A stretch of 49,915 bases of DNA from the NCBI RefSeq assembly GCF_003480435.1, contig NZ_QUJB01000020.1, forward strand, positions 855 to 50,769, read 5' to 3'. Positions 22,922 to 30,979 of this stretch are shown piece after piece. The stretch comes from Clostridium sp. AM30-24. Its GTDB lineage: Bacteria > Bacillota > Clostridia > Lachnospirales > Lachnospiraceae. Within the stretch, counting starts at the first letter, position 1. Each line of letters begins with the position of its first letter. Under the pieces are notes generated by a model, which saw only the letters and a list, made by a program, of their open reading frames with translations, searched no databases and was not told where the DNA came from. The position numbers and the translations under genes are program-made.

Positions 22922-24184
22922 ATGAAGGATTTTAAAGTGGCGGGGTTTCCGCTGCCATTGTATGTCCTCATCCTGGCACTGACGGTGGCATGCATGTTTA
23001 CGGGCTGTGTCCCGAAGAGTCTGGTCCCGGCGTTTTTGGTGTTGATGGTATTCGGTGAGGGCTTAAATGCGATTGGAAATAACGTACCGGTGGTGAAGAC
23101 GTATCTCGGAGGATCTGTGATTTGTATTCTCGGTTCTGCGGTCCTCACGGCAGGCGGACTGATTCCTGAGCAGACGATTGAGACGCTCGATTATTTTGTC
23201 AATGACAGTGGCTTCCTGATCTTTTATATCGCGGCGCTGATCTGCGGCAGTCTCTTTAATATTGACCGGAATCTTCTGCTCAGGGCTACCGTGAAGCTTC
23301 TGCCGGTGGCGGTGATCTCTCTTTCTATGGGAATTCTGCTTTCAGGAATTATGGGGATCATCCTTGGGGAAGGTTTCTGGGGCGGGATTCTCTATATCGG
23401 AGTGCCTATGACCAGCGGCGGAATGACAGCGGGTACAGTTCCTCTTTCGGCCATGTACTCTCAGGCGCTCGGCGTGGAAGCAGCGGATGTGCTGACAAAG
23501 ATGGCACCGGCCACAGTGCTTGGAAACTGTGTGGCGATCATTTTTGGCGGTCTTTTGAACAACTTCGGGAAAAAACACCCGGAGACGACCGGAAACGGTG
23601 TATTGGTGAATGATGGAAAAACGGTGAAAAAAACACCGCCATTGAAGCCGACATTTGCGTCTTTATGCACCGGGATGATCATTGCGTTCGCCTTTTATCA
23701 GCTTGGCGCGATCTTACACAGATTTGTTTCTGTGATCCCGACGTATGCGTGGATGATCATCGCGGTCGTGCTTGTGAAGGGAACCGGAATTATGTCCGAA
23801 GAGCTGGAGGATGCGGCAAGAGAGTGGGGGCAGTTTGCCATTAAGAGCTGGACGGCGGCGGCACTTGCGGGGATCGGTTTTACGCTGATCGATCTGAATA
23901 CAATTTTAAAGACTCTGACACCGTTATATCTGATCACGGTGGTACTCATCGTGGGGATCATTACGTTTACGGCGTCAGTTCTTGGAAAGCTGGTTGGCTT
24001 TTTCCCACTGGAATCTGCCATCGCAGCGGGGATGTGTACAACAAATATGGGAGGTTCCGGAAATGTAGCTGTTTTGAGCAGTGCGCATAGAATGGAGCTT
24101 CTGCCATTTGCGCAGATCGTTACAAGATCCTGCGGAGCGCTGATGCTGACGCTTGGAGGAATATTAGTGCAGATGGTGGGGTAG
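22922..24184 (+). CDS. 2-hydroxycarboxylate transporter family (CitS/MleP-like) protein
   Basis: 420 residues, about 11 membrane segments. Both re-entrant-loop regions of the family are present: PMTSGGMTAGTVPLSAMYSQ in the first half and MCTTNMGGSGNVAVLSSAHR in the second. The latter is followed by MELLPFAQIVTRSCGA, which holds the Arg that binds the carboxylate. Family members carry citrate, malate, lactate or related hydroxy acids, by Na+ symport or exchange. ATG 22922 (AGAGAGGTTG upstream) is chosen; an in-frame start at 22868 would lie inside greA. No citrate lyase or malolactic enzyme is nearby; the 2-hydroxyacid dehydrogenase upstream could supply or consume the substrate. Confidence 0.92.
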   Translation: MKDFKVAGFPLPLYVLILALTVACMFTGCVPKSLVPAFLVLMVFGEGLNAIGNNVPVVKTYLGGSVICILGSAVLTAGGLIPEQTIETLDYFVNDSGFLIFYIAALICGSLFNIDRNLLLRATVKLLPVAVISLSMGILLSGIMGIILGEGFWGGILYIGVPMTSGGMTAGTVPLSAMYSQALGVEAADVLTKMAPATVLGNCVAIIFGGLLNNFGKKHPETTGNGVLVNDGKTVKKTPPLKPTFASLCTGMIIAFAFYQLGAILHRFVSVIPTYAWMIIAVVLVKGTGIMSEELEDAAREWGQFAIKSWTAAALAGIGFTLIDLNTILKTLTPLYLITVVLIVGIITFTASVLGKLVGFFPLESAIAAGMCTTNMGGSGNVAVLSSAHRMELLPFAQIVTRSCGALMLTLGGILVQMVG

Positions 24185-24198
24185 GATCCGGATCATGT

Positions 24199-24234
24199 AT
24201 CAGCGCAGCAGGCTTTTGTACCTGTTGCGCTGAT
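24199..24234 (+). terminator. Hairpin after 2-HCT transporter, probable terminator
   Basis: 14-bp stem with one G-U pair: ATCAGCGCAGCAGG and CCTGTTGCGCTGAT, followed only by TTT. Strong stem, weak tail. Confidence 0.6.
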
Positions 24235-24302
24235 TTGGTAAAGTATGTGGTTTGAAGATATTTGAATAGTTATTATGTATTAAAAACAGGGGAGTGACAA
24301 AG

Positions 24303-25178
24303 ATGGAAATATATCAGCTTCGATATTTTGTATATGCGGCGAAATATGAAAATATCACGATGGCGGCGCAGGAATTGAATGTATCCCAGCCTTCCATCAG
24401 TAAGGCGATCCAATCACTGGAGCGCGAATTAAAAACAGAGTTACTTCGAAAAAACGGAAGATCCTGTGTGCTTACCCGTGATGGATATTTATTGCAGGAA
24501 AGGGTAGTTCCTTTGCTTGAGGAAATAGAACGGCTTCCGTTGGAATTCCACAATAGACAGAAGAAGAAACTGATTCGTTTGAATGTTTTGACCGGAGGAC
24601 TGCTTGTTCCGGAACTGATTCGCGAATTCCGGGAGGAAAATCCGGATGTTTTTTTTCAGGTATTAGATCGCAGAGAGGCAACGAAGTGGGATGTCTGTAT
24701 TCGAAGTACACTGCCTCAGTATGTGTTCAGCAATGCAGTAAAATTAATGGAAGAGCCATTGTGTCTCGCGTTTCATAAAGATTCGTGGTTGAGAAATGTG
24801 GAAAAAGTCAGGTTGTCGGATATCAGAAATGAAAAATTTGTTATGTTGAGAAGTGGAGGAAGTATCCGGACGATTTCAGACGCAATATTCGAAAAAGAAG
24901 GGATTATTCCGGATATTGCATTTGAATGTGATACTGTTAATACTTTGAGGCGCATGGTGCAGGAGGGGTTAGGAATCGCCATCTGGCCAAGGTATTCCTG
25001 GAGAGATCACCTGAGAAGCGAGACAGATTTTGAAAATGTCTGTTACCGGCCGATCGATAACAACGAATTCAAACGATCTCTGTATCTGATCCTGCAGAAA
25101 GATCTGAAAATGACAGAAGAATTGGAAAAATTTTGCGAATACACGGAAAAATATTTCAATAGTATCAAAGAAGAATAA
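24303..25178 (+). CDS. LysR-family transcriptional regulator
   Basis: 291 residues. DNA-binding domain MEIYQLRYFVYAAKYENITM, then AAQELNVSQPSISKAIQSLE and RSCVLTRDGYLLQERVVP; the effector domain ends with LRRMVQEGLGIAIWPRYSW. Start at ATG 24303 (GGGGAGTG upstream); GTG at 24294 is less likely. Unlike the other LysR genes here it is not divergent but precedes the M20/CapA operon on the same strand. Its upstream region and the promoters at 25235 and 29279 share ATATTTGAAYA, so it may control itself and both hydrolase units (inference). Confidence 0.92.
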   Translation: MEIYQLRYFVYAAKYENITMAAQELNVSQPSISKAIQSLERELKTELLRKNGRSCVLTRDGYLLQERVVPLLEEIERLPLEFHNRQKKKLIRLNVLTGGLLVPELIREFREENPDVFFQVLDRREATKWDVCIRSTLPQYVFSNAVKLMEEPLCLAFHKDSWLRNVEKVRLSDIRNEKFVMLRSGGSIRTISDAIFEKEGIIPDIAFECDTVNTLRRMVQEGLGIAIWPRYSWRDHLRSETDFENVCYRPIDNNEFKRSLYLILQKDLKMTEELEKFCEYTEKYFNSIKEE

Positions 25179-25217
25179 ATAAAATTGTGCCAAATTTATT
25201 CGAAATGAGAATGTAAG

Positions 25218-25263
25218 TTATTCATGAATAATATTTGAACAATAAATATAATTAATATATAAT
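25218..25263 (+). promoter_or_regulatory. Promoter and palindrome before the M20/CapA operon
   Basis: A perfect 14-bp palindrome TTATTCATGAATAA (25218-25231) abuts the promoter TTGAAC (25235-25240), 17-bp spacer, TATAAT (25258-25263). The palindrome just upstream of the -35 is a good activator site. Confidence 0.7.
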
Positions 25264-25276
25264 TAACCTATAAAAG

Positions 25277-25353
25277 AAAGCGCATCTTTTTAAGAATCAG
25301 CCATATGAAGCTATGGTGAAGGCCTGAAAGACCTTCTTAAAAAGGAGCGCTTT
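25277..25353 (+). ncRNA. Structured leader, three-way-junction-like, before M20/CapA operon
   Basis: Outer stem AAAGCGC (25277-25283) with GCGCTTT (25347-25353), then a perfect 11-bp stem 25286-25296 with 25334-25344. Inside are CCATA-TGAAGC-TATGG (25301-25316) and GAAGG...CCTTC (25318-25336). The last hairpin shares TTC (25334-25336) with the 11-bp stem, so the two compete. The element starts about 7 nt after the predicted transcription start and ends 59 nt before the first start codon. It could be a riboswitch-like leader or an attenuating terminator (tail TTTTG is poor). No known class recognised. Confidence 0.55.
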
Positions 25354-25412
25354 TGTCGTGTTTATATCATTTTTGTTACCAGTAGTTGTTGATTACAAAA
25401 GGAGGATGAAGC

Positions 25413-26678
25413 ATGTATCAGGTATCAGAGCGGGTAAAAAAACAGTTTGAATATACAATGAGTATTCCGTGTGTAAAGGAAGCTATGAAATTTATACAGG
25501 AAGATGAGAGGAATACGATTGAAGAACAGAAAGAACTGGTTCTCATAGAGGCTCCGACGAGAGAGGAAGAAAAACGAGCTGCGGTCATGATGGAAAAATT
25601 TAAAGCCCTCGGTCTTGAAAATGTTCACATTGACCGCGGTGGAAATGTTGTTGGCCTTCGAAAAGGAAGCGGCAAAGGACCGAAGGTATTGATCGAGGGT
25701 CATCTGGATACAGTCTTTCCATTTGGAACGGTACATGGCGTAGAGGAGAGAGACGGATTCCTCTACGCACCGGGAATCGGTGATGATACGAGAGCACTGG
25801 CAATGCTGCTGGGACTTTTAAGAGCATTGAATCAGAACGAGATCAAGACATTCGGAGACATTGTATTTGTGGCAACTACCCGCGAGGAAGGTATGGGCGG
25901 CCTCGGCGGAATGAAAGATTTCCTGAATGATAATGATGACATTGATATTTCACTCACAATTGATAACAATGACATGAGTGTATTGATCTTCGAGGCGACA
26001 AGCGGAGAGACCTACGAGGTCAACTTTTATGGTATCGGCGGTCATGCGTTTGGAGCGTTTGGCGAGATGGCACAGCCGATCCATGCAGCAGCCAGAGCAG
26101 TTGCGAAGATCGCTGATTTTACAGTTCCATCAGATCCGAAGACAAGCTTCTGTGTCTCAAATTTCCACGGTGGAACTGCGGCCGGAGTGCATGCGATCGC
26201 ATCGCAGGCAACCATCAAATTTAATTTCAGATCAAATTCACCGGAGGAGCTTGCAAAGCTTCGCACAAAAATCTTTGATGCGATCGAAGAAGCATGTCGG
26301 GAAGAAACAGAAAAATGGGGAAAAGATGAGATCACCTGGGATAAAAACCTGATCAGTCAGGTTCCGGGCGGAACTCAGGATTCCCATACACCACTGGTAG
26401 AATCCGCGTGGCTTGGTTTGAAGTCTCTGGATATTGAACCGGTATTCCATAAAGGCGGCTGCACAAATGCGAACGTAGCGGTTTCGAAAGGAATTCCATC
26501 GATCTGTCTTGGACGCGCGTTTGCACCGGATGAAAATAGTAAGAATATAATGAATCATAGTGTTCATGAAAAGTTTCCGATCACCGACTCATATAAGGCA
26601 GTTCAGCAGGCATTTATGGTATTGATGATGGCAGCAGGAATCGACGGAGAGACTAATTCTGTTGTGGAGGAAAAATAG
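25413..26678 (+). CDS. M20 family metallopeptidase
   Basis: 421 residues. Metal ligands: GHLDTVFP with H97 and D99, GIGDDTRA with D124, and TTREEGMGGLGG with the catalytic Glu pair. A dimerisation domain (FYGIGGHAFGAFGEMAQPIH) interrupts the catalytic domain as in aminoacylases and peptidase T. It hydrolyses a peptide or amide bond in the cytoplasm; no signal peptide. RBS AAAGGAGGAT. The C-terminal HKGGCTNANVAVSKGIPSIC has the Asn/Cys-rich loop seen in YgeY-type M20 enzymes. First gene of a tight operon: the next gene follows after 3 bp. Confidence 0.92.
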   Translation: MYQVSERVKKQFEYTMSIPCVKEAMKFIQEDERNTIEEQKELVLIEAPTREEEKRAAVMMEKFKALGLENVHIDRGGNVVGLRKGSGKGPKVLIEGHLDTVFPFGTVHGVEERDGFLYAPGIGDDTRALAMLLGLLRALNQNEIKTFGDIVFVATTREEGMGGLGGMKDFLNDNDDIDISLTIDNNDMSVLIFEATSGETYEVNFYGIGGHAFGAFGEMAQPIHAAARAVAKIADFTVPSDPKTSFCVSNFHGGTAAGVHAIASQATIKFNFRSNSPEELAKLRTKIFDAIEEACREETEKWGKDEITWDKNLISQVPGGTQDSHTPLVESAWLGLKSLDIEPVFHKGGCTNANVAVSKGIPSICLGRAFAPDENSKNIMNHSVHEKFPITDSYKAVQQAFMVLMMAAGIDGETNSVVEEK

Positions 26679-26681
26679 ATT

Positions 26682-27977
26682 ATGAAGAAAATGACACTGA
26701 TTGCTACAGGAGATGCGTTTATCACAAGAAGATTTCCGGAAGGCGGTTATGAAGGATTTGAGCAGGTCAGAGACGTGATCAGTCAGTATGATGTAAAATT
26801 TTCAAATCTGGAGATGACATTCCACAATGAGGAAGGATATCCGGCAGCATTTTCCGGAGGAACCTGGGCAATGGCAGATCCAAGAACCCTTGATGATATG
26901 AGATCATTTGGTTTTAATCTGTTTAATACGGCAAATAATCATTCCTGCGACTACAGTCATGGAGGAGTTCTCGCGACGATCCGGAATCTTAAAGAGAGAG
27001 ACATGATCTTTGCCGGAACAGGAAAAAATCTTTCCGAGGCATCAAAACCATGCTATCTGGAGACGAAAAACGGACGTGTCGCAATGATCGCAGTCTCTTC
27101 AAGCTTCCATGAGTCAGGAATGGCTGGTGGACAGAGCGCGGAATTGGTCGGAAGACCGGGATTAAATCCGCTGCGATATGAAACGATTTACCATGTCACG
27201 GAAGAGAATTATAAGAAAGCAGAAGAACTGGCGGCGCTTACAAAGATCAACGCAACAATGGAGCGGTCCGTTAAAAATGGTTATAAGAATCCGCCGGCTT
27301 CCGGAACCCTGCCGTTTGGCACATACAAATTTGTGCTGGATGAAAAAGACTGGATCGAGAGCGTTCCATTCCCGGCTGATATGGAACGTGTTGAGAAGGA
27401 GATCATTGAGGCAAAAAAACAGGCAGATATCGTTCTTGTAAGCTTTCATGGGCATGAGACGGATGGGGAAGACACAACGGTTCCATCCATGTTCCTTGAG
27501 ACATTTTCAAGAAGATGTGTGGATGCGGGAGCAGATGCGGTAATCGGACACGGACCGCATGAACTTCGTGGAATTGAGATCTATCACGGAGCGCCTATCT
27601 TCTACAGTCTGGGAAATTTCCTTTTTGAGACAGAAACTGTGGAAAAGCAGCCTTACGATGCATACATAAATAAAAAAATGCCGCTGGATACCAAGGTAGG
27701 TGCTTATATGGATGCCCGTAGTAAAAACGGCACGGCCGGATACGGAGTGCTCCCGGAGATCTGGTTATCCGTGATGGCAGGCTGGACCATGGAAGACGGA
27801 CATGTGACAGAAATCAAACTGTATCCGATCTCTCTTGGAATGACAGAAAAAAGGCCGCAAAAAGGAGTTCCGGTGTTGACCGGTGATGAGAAGGTACTGG
27901 CATATCTGGCAGAGCTTTCAAAACCTTACGGAACTGAGATGGAAATTAAAGACGGCGTAGGCACGATCAGACTTTAA
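26682..27977 (+). CDS. CapA-family (PgsA-like) metallophosphatase-fold protein
   Basis: 431 residues. CapA landmarks: LIATGDAFITRRF at the N-terminus (GD metal site), FSNLEMTF, FNTANNHSCDYSHGGV with N86-H87, IVLVSFHGHETD and VIGHGPHELRGIEIYHGAPI. CapA domains occur in poly-gamma-glutamate synthesis/anchoring proteins, but those have an N-terminal membrane anchor; this protein has none and no capB/capC genes are near. Sandwiched between two M20 hydrolases, it is more likely a soluble hydrolase in the same pathway. The RBS lies in the upstream coding end (GGAGGAA). CapA members of this stand-alone type have no settled function. Confidence 0.85.
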   Translation: MKKMTLIATGDAFITRRFPEGGYEGFEQVRDVISQYDVKFSNLEMTFHNEEGYPAAFSGGTWAMADPRTLDDMRSFGFNLFNTANNHSCDYSHGGVLATIRNLKERDMIFAGTGKNLSEASKPCYLETKNGRVAMIAVSSSFHESGMAGGQSAELVGRPGLNPLRYETIYHVTEENYKKAEELAALTKINATMERSVKNGYKNPPASGTLPFGTYKFVLDEKDWIESVPFPADMERVEKEIIEAKKQADIVLVSFHGHETDGEDTTVPSMFLETFSRRCVDAGADAVIGHGPHELRGIEIYHGAPIFYSLGNFLFETETVEKQPYDAYINKKMPLDTKVGAYMDARSKNGTAGYGVLPEIWLSVMAGWTMEDGHVTEIKLYPISLGMTEKRPQKGVPVLTGDEKVLAYLAELSKPYGTEMEIKDGVGTIRL

Positions 27978-27999
27978 AGAAGATAGAAGGTGAGCGGAT

Positions 28000-29202
28000 A
28001 TGGAAGAGAGCAAGAGTAAAATTCTGAGCGAAATTGACCGGGACAGGGAAGAACTTGAAGAATTATCCAGAAAGATCCACGATGATCCTGAATTGGGATT
28101 TGAAGAATTTCATGCGCTTAGCTATATCAGTGATGTATTGAAAAAGCACGGATACCGTGTTGAACAGGGATACGGAGGTCTGGAAACGTCGTTCCGGGCT
28201 GAAAAAGAAGGATCAAAACCGGGTCCGACCGTAGCCTTTCTGGCAGAGTATGATGCGTTGAAAGGAGTTGGACACGGATGCGGCCATAATTTAATCGCAA
28301 CGTGTTCAACGGGGGCTTTTCTGGGACTCGCTTCCGTGATGGAAGATCTCCCGGGAAAAGTATGTATCATAGGAACACCTGCGGAAGAAGGCGGTGCCGG
28401 AAAGGTAAAGCTTCTGAAAAATGGGGCGTTTGATGATGTTGACTTTGCCCTGATGATGCATCCGTCATCCGGTGGTTCAAATCTTGTAGGACGCGGAGGA
28501 CGGGCTGCCTGCTCTGTAAAAGTGCATTTTACTGGAAAAGGCGCACATTCTTCCGTACCTAAAAATGGAATCAATGCACTGAGTGCTGTCATTCATGTTT
28601 TCCAGCAGATCGATCTGATGCGTCCGACTTTTGAACCGCAGGATAACATCAATGGAATCATTTCGAATGGCGGAAGTGCGGCCAATGTGATTCCGGCATC
28701 AGCAGATTGTGAATTCTGTATCCGCGCGGATACCATGAAGAGAATCGAAGGGCTGATCGATGTAATAAAACTCTGTGTCAGAAACGCGGAACAGTTGACC
28801 GGAGCAAAAGCGGATATCAGCTGGGGTGAGATATCAGCAGAGCGTTATCCGAACCGGCCGATGTGTCAGGCATTTAAAGATAACATGGCGACATTGGGAA
28901 TTGAGATGAAGTGGCCGGATCCGAAGGCACAGTACGGATCATCAGATATCGGCAATGTTTCTATAAAAATTCCGGCGATCCATGATTATCTGTCGATCAC
29001 TGACGATAAAACGATTCGGGCTCATACGAAAGAGTATGCGGATGCTGCAAAAAGTGAAGAAGCTCAGGAAATCTGTCTGAAAGGTGCGAAGGGTCTTGCG
29101 ATGACAGGATATGATATTTTGTCAAGTGATGGGTTCCAGGCGGAGATCCGTAGATTCCATGAACAGCAGATCCCGGATTTTTATAAAAAGAAGAAATCAT
29201 AA
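28000..29202 (+). CDS. M20 family amidohydrolase (AbgB/PaAcy1L2-like)
   Basis: 400 residues. RKIHDDPELGFEEFHA at the N-terminus and the metal-binding G91-H-G-C-G-H96-N (Cys94 and His96) are typical of the amidohydrolase branch that includes p-aminobenzoyl-glutamate hydrolase, IAA-amino-acid hydrolase and N-acyl-amino acid deacylases. EEGGAGKVKLLKNG supplies the catalytic Glu pair and FTGKGAHSSVPKNG the dimer-domain His. Start ATG 28000, preceded by AGAAGGTGAG, 22 bp after the CapA gene. Probably removes an acyl or aryl group from an amino acid produced by the upstream M20 peptidase. No terminator directly follows. Confidence 0.92.
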   Translation: MEESKSKILSEIDRDREELEELSRKIHDDPELGFEEFHALSYISDVLKKHGYRVEQGYGGLETSFRAEKEGSKPGPTVAFLAEYDALKGVGHGCGHNLIATCSTGAFLGLASVMEDLPGKVCIIGTPAEEGGAGKVKLLKNGAFDDVDFALMMHPSSGGSNLVGRGGRAACSVKVHFTGKGAHSSVPKNGINALSAVIHVFQQIDLMRPTFEPQDNINGIISNGGSAANVIPASADCEFCIRADTMKRIEGLIDVIKLCVRNAEQLTGAKADISWGEISAERYPNRPMCQAFKDNMATLGIEMKWPDPKAQYGSSDIGNVSIKIPAIHDYLSITDDKTIRAHTKEYADAAKSEEAQEICLKGAKGLAMTGYDILSSDGFQAEIRRFHEQQIPDFYKKKKS

Positions 29203-29203
29203 T

Positions 29204-29218
29204 GTAACTGTTCAGTAG
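29204..29218. repeat. 15-bp intergenic repeat, copy 1
   Basis: GTAACTGTTCAGTAG occurs here 2 bp after the amidohydrolase stop and exactly again at 33525-33539 after feoA. A related inverted form is at 15497-15527. Confidence 0.6.
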
Positions 29219-29278
29219 GTCTGCGAACTTGCTGCGCTGACCGTAAGAAAACATAAGTAGGAAACTCAAAAAGAATAT

Positions 29279-29307
29279 TTGAATAAATCGATCAGAATCG
29301 ATATAAT
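29279..29307 (+). promoter_or_regulatory. Promoter of the serine hydrolase gene
   Basis: TTGAAT (29279-29284), 17-bp spacer, TATAAT (29302-29307). The -35 is part of an ATATTTGAATA motif shared with the M20 operon promoter. Confidence 0.75.
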
Positions 29308-29318
29308 CAATATGAAGA

Positions 29319-29359
29319 CTGCGCACCTGTGTGAGAATCAGATCACCAGGTGTGCGCAG
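29319..29359 (+). other. 5' leader hairpin before the serine hydrolase gene
   Basis: CTGCGCAC (29319-29326) with GTGCGCAG (29352-29359), extended after a bulge by CTG/CAG and a GTG/CAC inner stem. It begins about 5 nt after the expected transcription start and ends 4 nt before the Shine-Dalgarno AAGGAGAGGAG. It could protect the 5' end or regulate access to the ribosome binding site. Confidence 0.5.
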
Positions 29360-29379
29360 CGTAAAGGAGAGGAGTACCT

Positions 29380-30795
29380 ATGAACAAAATCACAAATGCG
29401 TCAAGATTTCTTTTTGAGGAACTTGTATCCAGAATACAGGAACGTTCCAACGCAGTGGGAATCGCGGTTGCGATCGTTGACCGAAATGGAAATACACAGT
29501 ATGAAAAGTTTTTTGGATACCGGGATCAGGAGAGAAAACTGCCGATCGATGAGGATACGATCTTCGGATTAGCGTCCGTCACGAAATCCTTTGTGGCTTT
29601 ATCGATCATGCAGCTGGTCGAAGCTGGAAAAGTAGATCTGGATGATCCGGTGAGCAAATATATTCCGGAATTTACAAACCGTAATCAGAAACCGGTAAAG
29701 GTATGGCACTTTTTATGTCACACAGCGGGTTTTTATCCGATGCACCGCACAATCATCAATGAGATCGCGCAGAAGGCAGGACTGGATGAAAATGAGACAG
29801 GGGATTTTGCGTTCTGTGAGAAGATCGCATTGGAAGGAACAAAAGCAGTAGCTGAGCTGCTGGATGCTCAGACAAAGGAAAACGGCGGTCTGATCGGAGA
29901 TCCGGGAAACTACATGAGCTATTGCAATGATGGCTTTGGACTTTTGTCGGAGATCGTGCGTCGTGTCGGCGGGGAGAACAGCTTTGCGGAATATGTGAAA
30001 AAACATATTCTTGAGCCTCTTCATATGGAGCGGAGCAGCGGAGAGTATGTAAGACCGGCAGCGGATGCGAATGCGGCAATTCTCTACAAAATGCAAAACG
30101 GTGTCATGACCTCCGGCAGAGATTACCATGACAATGCATTTTCTCTCGGAGGGGCCGGTTCCCTGAAATCTACGCTGGCAGACATGAAAAAATACATCTG
30201 CATGTATCTGAATTACGGAAAGGGGATCGATGGAACAAGGATCCTCTCCCAGGAGGGTGTACGGACGATGTGCCGCCCAAGAATCGATTATCGCCCGGAG
30301 AGTCATTATTGCTTTGGCCTTGCGCAGAAGAAGCTGGATGATCTGACGGTTATGGAACATGGCGGAAGCCTGCCGGGAGTTTCGTCGAATTTATCCTGGT
30401 CGTATGATGCCGGGGTGGGCGTTATGGTACTGTGCAATACATCGGGTGTGCCGGTTAGCACGATCGCGGATGCAGCAATGCGGATGTATCATGGAAGAAA
30501 TCCGATCGAGGACCGATTTGTTTATCAGGAGACGGAGTGGGATGCGGAAAAGAGAAAGGCGATGTGCGGCACCTTCCGTTCAGATGAAGATAACAATATC
30601 ACGATCTTTGAAAAAGACGGAATGATGGCAGTCAAAGAGGGAGAGACGCTTCTTCGATTCGTGCCGGTGCAGGAATTTTTAGGGATTGTGAGAAATCCGG
30701 ATAAGGATGGCTACGTGAGATTTTTTGAAAATGAGAATGGTGAGATCTTTGCAATCGGATACGGCGGAAGAATGCTGCCGAGAGTGAAAGACTGA
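29380..30795 (+). CDS. Serine hydrolase, class C beta-lactamase / D-peptidase fold
   Basis: 471 residues. Penicillin-recognising enzyme motifs: S66-V-T-K69 (nucleophile and general base), Y181-C-N183 as the YxN motif, and H327-G-G in place of KTG. A small C-terminal domain (RKAMCGTFRSDEDNNITIFE) resembles the beta-barrel of D-aminopeptidase/esterase types. No signal peptide or membrane anchor, so cytoplasmic, unlike true beta-lactamases. Likely an esterase, D-stereospecific amidase or peptidase. It has its own promoter and leader hairpin but follows the M20/CapA/M20 operon and shares the promoter motif with it, suggesting the same regulon. Confidence 0.9.
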   Translation: MNKITNASRFLFEELVSRIQERSNAVGIAVAIVDRNGNTQYEKFFGYRDQERKLPIDEDTIFGLASVTKSFVALSIMQLVEAGKVDLDDPVSKYIPEFTNRNQKPVKVWHFLCHTAGFYPMHRTIINEIAQKAGLDENETGDFAFCEKIALEGTKAVAELLDAQTKENGGLIGDPGNYMSYCNDGFGLLSEIVRRVGGENSFAEYVKKHILEPLHMERSSGEYVRPAADANAAILYKMQNGVMTSGRDYHDNAFSLGGAGSLKSTLADMKKYICMYLNYGKGIDGTRILSQEGVRTMCRPRIDYRPESHYCFGLAQKKLDDLTVMEHGGSLPGVSSNLSWSYDAGVGVMVLCNTSGVPVSTIADAAMRMYHGRNPIEDRFVYQETEWDAEKRKAMCGTFRSDEDNNITIFEKDGMMAVKEGETLLRFVPVQEFLGIVRNPDKDGYVRFFENENGEIFAIGYGGRMLPRVKD

Positions 30796-30817
30796 TTGGA
30801 TCAAGGTTTGAGTATGA

Positions 30818-30856
30818 AAATGCCGGGTGATCGGGAAGACCGATCATCCGGCATTT
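30818..30856. terminator. Hairpin between convergent serine hydrolase and flavodoxin genes
   Basis: AAATGCCGGGTGATCGG (30818-30834) with CCGATCATCCGGCATTT (30840-30856), 17 bp with one G-U pair and a 5-nt loop. Flanking A/T supports bidirectional termination. Confidence 0.75.
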
Positions 30857-30979
30857 CGTGATTTTGATAGGAATATGTCAGCTTCGCTGACCGGAATCAT
30901 GCGTAAAGTCTCACGGACGTTTCGAATTGAATTTAACCGCCATACGGAATTCATGCAGTGTGTTTTATATGGCGATCAA

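Noticed and set aside
26682..27977. Poly-gamma-glutamate capsule locus
   Set aside because: The CapA-like protein lacks a membrane anchor and capB/capC homologues are absent; its neighbours are M20 hydrolases.
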